DNA from: an uncultured Collinsella sp.
GTDB lineage: Bacteria > Actinomycetota > Coriobacteriia > Coriobacteriales > Coriobacteriaceae
Direction of reading: 5' to 3'
DNA: 5,172 nt
Assembly (NCBI GenBank): GCA_902388545.1
Contig: CABMPS010000145.1
Location: 1-5,172 of the forward strand
Position 1 is the stretch's first letter. Every line of letters starts with the position of its first letter. The notes below the pieces were generated by a model that did not search any database, was not told the origin of the DNA, and worked only from the letters and a program-made list of their open reading frames with translations. Both the position numbers and the translations under genes were made by a program. Positions 3,032-5,172 of this stretch are shown here, piece after piece.

Positions 3032-5172
3032 ATGAAGATCATCAAGCGCAGCGGCACCGAGGTTGTCTTTGACATCGATAAGATCGTCAATGCGATTCGC
3101 GCCGCCAACTTGGAGGTCGAGGAGGGCTCTCGTCTTACCGACCGCCAGGTGGTTTATGCGGCGCAAAACGTCGCCGAGGCATGCGAGAACGCGGGCCACA
3201 CCGTGTCGGTCGAGGAGATTCAGGATCTGGTCGAGGACGAGATCATGCGTCTCGACTGCTACGAGGTCGCTCGCCATTACATCATCTATCGCTATGTTCA
3301 GAGCCTGAAGCGCCAGAAGAACACGACCGACGACAAGATTCTGTCGCTCATCGAGTGCAACAACGAAGAGGTCAAGCAGGAGAACTCCAACAAGAACCCG
3401 ACCGTCAATTCCGTTCAGCGTGACTACATGGCCGGCGAGATTTCCAAGGACCTGACTCAGCGTGTGCTGCTGCCCCAGGAGATCGTGGATGCTCACAATG
3501 AGGGTCTGATCCACTTCCATGATTCGGACTACTTTGCCCAGCACATGCATAACTGCGACCTGGTGAACCTGGAGGATATGCTCCAGAACGGTACTGTTAT
3601 CTCGGGTACGCTGATTGAGAAGCCGCACAGCTTCTCGACGGCTTGCAACATCGCGACGCAGATCATCGCCCAGGTTGCTTCCTCCCAGTACGGTGGCCAG
3701 TCGATTTCGCTGACCCATCTTGCCCCGTTCGTCGAGGTGAGCCGTCAAAAGATTCGCGGCGAGGTCGCCCGCGAGCTCGAGGAGCTCGGCGTTTCCGCAT
3801 CTCCCGAAAAGGTCCGCGAGGTTGTTGAGGACCGCCTGCGTGACGAGATCCGTCGCGGCGTCCAGACGATTCAGTATCAGGTCGTGACCCTTATGACCAC
3901 CAACGGCCAGGCGCCGTTCGTGACGGTCTTCATGTATCTCAACGAGGCTCGCTCAGCGCAGGAGAAGCACGACCTTGCCATGATCGTGGAGGAGACGCTT
4001 CGTCAGCGCTACGAGGGCGTTAAGAACGAAGCCGGCGTGTGGATTACCCCGGCATTCCCCAAGCTTATCTATGTACTCGAGGACGATAACGTTCACGAGA
4101 ATTCCCCGTACTTCTACCTGACCCAGCTGGCTGCCAAGTGCACCGCCAAGCGCATGGTGCCCGACTACATCTCCGAGAAGAAGATGCGCGAGCTCAAGCT
4201 GTCTAAGGGCGAGACCGCCGGCAACGGCGATTGCTACACCTGCATGGGTTGCCGCAGCTTCTTGACGCCCGACCGCTCGGGCAACGGCTTTAACAATGTC
4301 GCCAACGCGCTGAACTATGACCCGACCAAACCTAAGTACTATGGCCGCTTTAACCAGGGTGTTGTGACCATCAACCTGCCCGATGTCGCGCTGAGCTCGC
4401 ATCAGGACATGGACAAGTTCTGGAAGATCTTCGACGAGCGCCTTGAGCTGTGCCACCGTGCCCTGCTGTGCCGTCATGAGCGCCTGATGGGTACGCTTTC
4501 GGATGCCGCGCCGATTCTTTGGCAGTACGGCGCCCTGGCGCGTCTGAAGAAGGGCGAGACGATCGACAAACTGCTCGTGGGCGGATACTCTACCATCAGC
4601 CTGGGCTATGCTGGCCTGTATGAGTGCGTCAAGTACATGACGGGCCACAGCCACACCGAGAAGGAAGGCACGCCGTTTGCCATGGCCGTCATGCAGCGCA
4701 TGAACGACAAGTGCGCCGAGTGGAAGGCCGAAAGCGATATCGATTTCTCGCTGTACGGTACGCCGTTGGAGTCGACGACCTACAAGTTCGCCAAGTGCCT
4801 GCAGCGTCGTTTTGGCATTATTCCGGGCGTGACGGACAAGGGCTACATTACCAACAGCTATCACGTCCATGTGTCCGAGGAGATCGATGCCTTCGACAAG
4901 CTTAAGTTTGAGGGCATGTTCCAGCAGCTTTCGCCGGGCGGTGCTATCTCCTACGTTGAGGTTCCCAACATGCAGGACAACCTCAAGGCTGTCATTCGCG
5001 TGATGCAGTACATCTACGACAACATCATGTACGCCGAGCTCAACACCAAGAGCGACTACTGCCAGGCGTGCGGCTACGATGGCGAGATCAAGATTGTCGA
5101 GGATGACGGCAAGCTGGTGTGGGAGTGCCCCAGCTGCGGCAACCGCGACCAGGAGAAGATGAATGTCGCCCG
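3032..5172 (+). CDS. nrdD: Anaerobic (class III) ribonucleoside-triphosphate reductase, large subunit, partial at 3' end
   Basis: NrdD reduces ribonucleoside triphosphates to dNTPs without oxygen, using a glycyl radical installed by the radical-SAM activase NrdG. 713 codons are present and the frame is open at the window edge. Residues 1-92 form an ATP cone (KIIKRSGTEVVFDIDKIVNAI), the site for allosteric control by ATP/dATP. The catalytic ten-stranded barrel follows, with Cys175 in HMHNCDL as a conserved active-site cysteine. CYTCMGCRSFL (401-411) holds the likely thiyl-radical cysteine, best candidate Cys407. A C-terminal zinc ribbon is shown by Cys677/Cys680 and Cys699/Cys702. The glycyl-radical motif (typically R-x-C-G-Y) must lie a short distance beyond the edge and is not seen. 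The protein already exceeds the 712 residues of the E. coli enzyme. The start follows a good ribosome binding site and gives a standard ATP-cone N-terminus. NrdR boxes upstream indicate dATP-responsive repression; nrdG would be expected downstream. Long minus-strand open frames inside this gene are shadows. Confidence 0.96.
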   Translation, partial: MKIIKRSGTEVVFDIDKIVNAIRAANLEVEEGSRLTDRQVVYAAQNVAEACENAGHTVSVEEIQDLVEDEIMRLDCYEVARHYIIYRYVQSLKRQKNTTDDKILSLIECNNEEVKQENSNKNPTVNSVQRDYMAGEISKDLTQRVLLPQEIVDAHNEGLIHFHDSDYFAQHMHNCDLVNLEDMLQNGTVISGTLIEKPHSFSTACNIATQIIAQVASSQYGGQSISLTHLAPFVEVSRQKIRGEVARELEELGVSASPEKVREVVEDRLRDEIRRGVQTIQYQVVTLMTTNGQAPFVTVFMYLNEARSAQEKHDLAMIVEETLRQRYEGVKNEAGVWITPAFPKLIYVLEDDNVHENSPYFYLTQLAAKCTAKRMVPDYISEKKMRELKLSKGETAGNGDCYTCMGCRSFLTPDRSGNGFNNVANALNYDPTKPKYYGRFNQGVVTINLPDVALSSHQDMDKFWKIFDERLELCHRALLCRHERLMGTLSDAAPILWQYGALARLKKGETIDKLLVGGYSTISLGYAGLYECVKYMTGHSHTEKEGTPFAMAVMQRMNDKCAEWKAESDIDFSLYGTPLESTTYKFAKCLQRRFGIIPGVTDKGYITNSYHVHVSEEIDAFDKLKFEGMFQQLSPGGAISYVEVPNMQDNLKAVIRVMQYIYDNIMYAELNTKSDYCQACGYDGEIKIVEDDGKLVWECPSCGNRDQEKMNVA

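Noticed and set aside
3008..3748. Minus-strand open frame of 246 codons over the nrdD start
   Set aside because: It lies opposite the ATP cone and barrel start of nrdD and has a repetitive Leu/Val/Asp composition typical of antisense translation of a real gene.
3953..4870. Minus-strand open frame of 305 codons inside nrdD
   Set aside because: It is a shadow frame from the third-position GC bias of nrdD. The plus-strand protein has all expected NrdD motifs here, and the antisense product has no family signature.

Overview
The window looks like a chromosomal segment of a Gram-positive anaerobe. The coding sequence is GC-rich, both tRNA genes encode their CCA ends, the alpha-glucosidase is of actinobacterial type, and there is an oxygen-independent class III ribonucleotide reductase under an NrdR-type control region. 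Together these point to Actinomycetota, most likely the class Coriobacteriia (for example a gut Collinsella or relative). The genus is an inference from general resemblance, not from a database match.

Layout: (1) Positions 1-321 hold no convincing gene, but contain two structured elements: a long imperfect inverted repeat with a small perfect palindrome at its centre (30-133), and a compact GNRA-capped hairpin (198-221). (2) Positions 322-2055 encode a complete cytoplasmic GH13 alpha-glucosidase of 577 residues. (3) A strong stable-RNA promoter (2134-2184) drives a two-gene tRNA unit, tRNA-Gly(GCC) and tRNA-Val(GAC), which ends at a clear Rho-independent terminator (2359-2395). (4) About 360 bases without a recognisable gene follow (2396-2758). 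They begin with three 10-base direct repeats at a 12-base period and also contain two hairpin-forming stretches. (5) Two NrdR boxes, three helical turns apart, bracket and overlap a promoter at 2775-2804. A leader of about 220 nt follows. (6) nrdD, the anaerobic ribonucleoside-triphosphate reductase, starts at 3032 and runs off the right edge. The ATP cone, catalytic barrel and zinc-ribbon cysteines are visible, but the glycyl-radical loop lies just outside.

The three transcription units appear independent: sugar catabolism, tRNA supply, and anaerobic dNTP synthesis. The best regulatory signal is the NrdR operator pair in front of nrdD, which predicts dATP/ATP-responsive repression. I found no convincing new multi-gene system. 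The less explained material is non-coding: the two structures upstream of the glucosidase, the tandem repeats beside the tRNA-Val gene (possible integrase arm sites or remains of an attachment site), the nested stem structure at 2645-2711, and the long nrdD leader.
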